Assembly (NCBI RefSeq): GCF_008017455.1
Contig: NZ_VRTY01000004.1
Location: 1-64,000 of the forward strand
Length of the DNA stretch: 64,000 nt
Direction: 5' to 3'
Source: Pontibacter qinzhouensis
Lineage (GTDB): Bacteria; Bacteroidota; Bacteroidia; Cytophagales; Hymenobacteraceae
The position numbers and the translations under genes are program-made. This document shows positions 63,651 through 64,000 of the stretch, one piece after another; position 1 is the first letter of the stretch, and each line of letters begins with the position of its first letter. Below the pieces are notes generated by a model. It ran no database searches and was not told the origin of the DNA. It saw only the letters and a list, made by a program, of their open reading frames with translations.

Positions 63651-64000
63651 TTAATCCAGTTTGAGCACAGCTAAGAAGGCTTCTTGCGGAATTTCTACGT
63701 TGCCAACCTGGCGCATGCGCTTTTTACCTTTTTTCTGTTTCTCAAGGAGCTTTCGCTTACGCGAAATGTCACCGCCGTAGCACTTGGCTAATACGTTTTT
63801 ACGCATGGCTTTCACAGTTTCGCGGGCAATAATCTTCTGCCCGATGGCGGCCTGAATAGCGATCTCGAACATCTGACGTGGCAGCAGCTCGCGTAGCTTT
63901 TCGCAGAGGCGCTTGCCCCAGTCGTAGGCTTTATCGCGGTGCACAATAGCTGAAAGGGCATCTACTTTCTCGCTGTTCAGCATTACGTCCAGTTTCACCA
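63651..64000 (-). CDS. lepA: Elongation factor 4 (LepA), C-terminal part; cut by window edge
   Basis: This is the C-terminus of LepA/EF4, a ribosome-associated GTPase that back-translocates or remodels stalled ribosomes. Only about 116 residues are visible; the GTPase domains lie beyond position 64000. The stretch [20 protein letters not shown] followed by [20 protein letters not shown] and [20 protein letters not shown] is the diagnostic C-terminal domain, ending with [19 protein letters not shown]. Confidence 0.96.
   Translation of the reverse strand, partial: VKLDVMLNSEKVDALSAIVHRDKAYDWGKRLCEKLRELLPRQMFEIAIQAAIGQKIIARETVKAMRKNVLAKCYGGDISRKRKLLEKQKKGKKRMRQVGNVEIPQEAFLAVLKLD

Noticed and set aside
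1-64000. CRISPR arrays, tRNA or rRNA genes, insertion sequences
   Set aside because: I looked for regularly spaced repeats, tRNA-like cloverleaf ends and transposase motifs (DDE, HUH) and saw none. Absence by eye is not proof for tRNAs.

Overview
The window reads as a chromosomal segment of a Bacteroidota bacterium, most likely in or near the Cytophagales/Hymenobacteraceae (Pontibacter-like). This is inferred from gene content and not from a marker gene. The pointers are promoter boxes of the Bacteroidota form TAnnTTTG in front of purL, arsR and the LacI-type regulator, a bacteroidetes-type Vms1-like release factor, a PorE-like TPR/propeller/OmpA protein, and a single-chain PurL. There are no rRNA or tRNA genes, no CRISPR array and no intact insertion sequence.

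Layout. 1-5.1 kb: the right part of a type I restriction-modification locus (orphan gene, hsdS, hsdR; hsdM must lie off the left edge), closed by a palindrome/tandem-repeat block. 5.1-12.6 kb: purL, a PAS-LuxR regulator and small exported proteins. 13.1-18.5 kb: the spoVR/yeaH/prkA stress-kinase module. 19.3-24.1 kb: a VLRF1-type ribosome-rescue factor, a GT-C-like membrane protein and a four-gene translationally coupled telA operon that includes a 59-codon gene. 24.6-30.5 kb: an ArsR-type repressor and a metallo-beta-lactamase-fold hydrolase that share one operator motif, then an aldo/keto reductase, a type II NADH dehydrogenase and an old yellow enzyme. 30.9-35.1 kb: xylBA with a divergent LacI-type regulator and a 30-bp palindromic operator. 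36-40.9 kb: a SpoIIAA-like protein, a large alpha-oxoamine synthase/GNAT fusion and a hybrid histidine kinase. 41-44.5 kb: galM-galK-galT. Then gltA, queE with the porE-like gene, the threonine operon (aspartokinase-thrB-thrC, ATGA overlaps), a nitrate uptake operon (outer-membrane barrel, nrtA, nrtB, ATPase) next to a NarX/NarL-like two-component system, folD, and the 3' end of lepA at the right edge.

The most striking unexplained structure is a family of 18 dispersed copies of a 57-nt element. It runs from ACCCTTGR through a central CYTTYBGRAGG to TTTTCATTNGAATAATTT. Copies occur in both orientations and always between genes, about one per 3.6 kb. Seventeen copies have exactly the same length and one has a single-base deletion, while the internal bases vary widely. 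Copies sit between convergent genes, upstream of genes and inside operons (nrtA/nrtB, galM/galK, yeaH/spoVR), so they are not simply terminators. A second, unrelated family is a perfect 20-bp palindrome, GGACAGGTCGCGACCTGTCC, present three times.

All functional calls were made by reading motifs and translated sequence. No database search was run.
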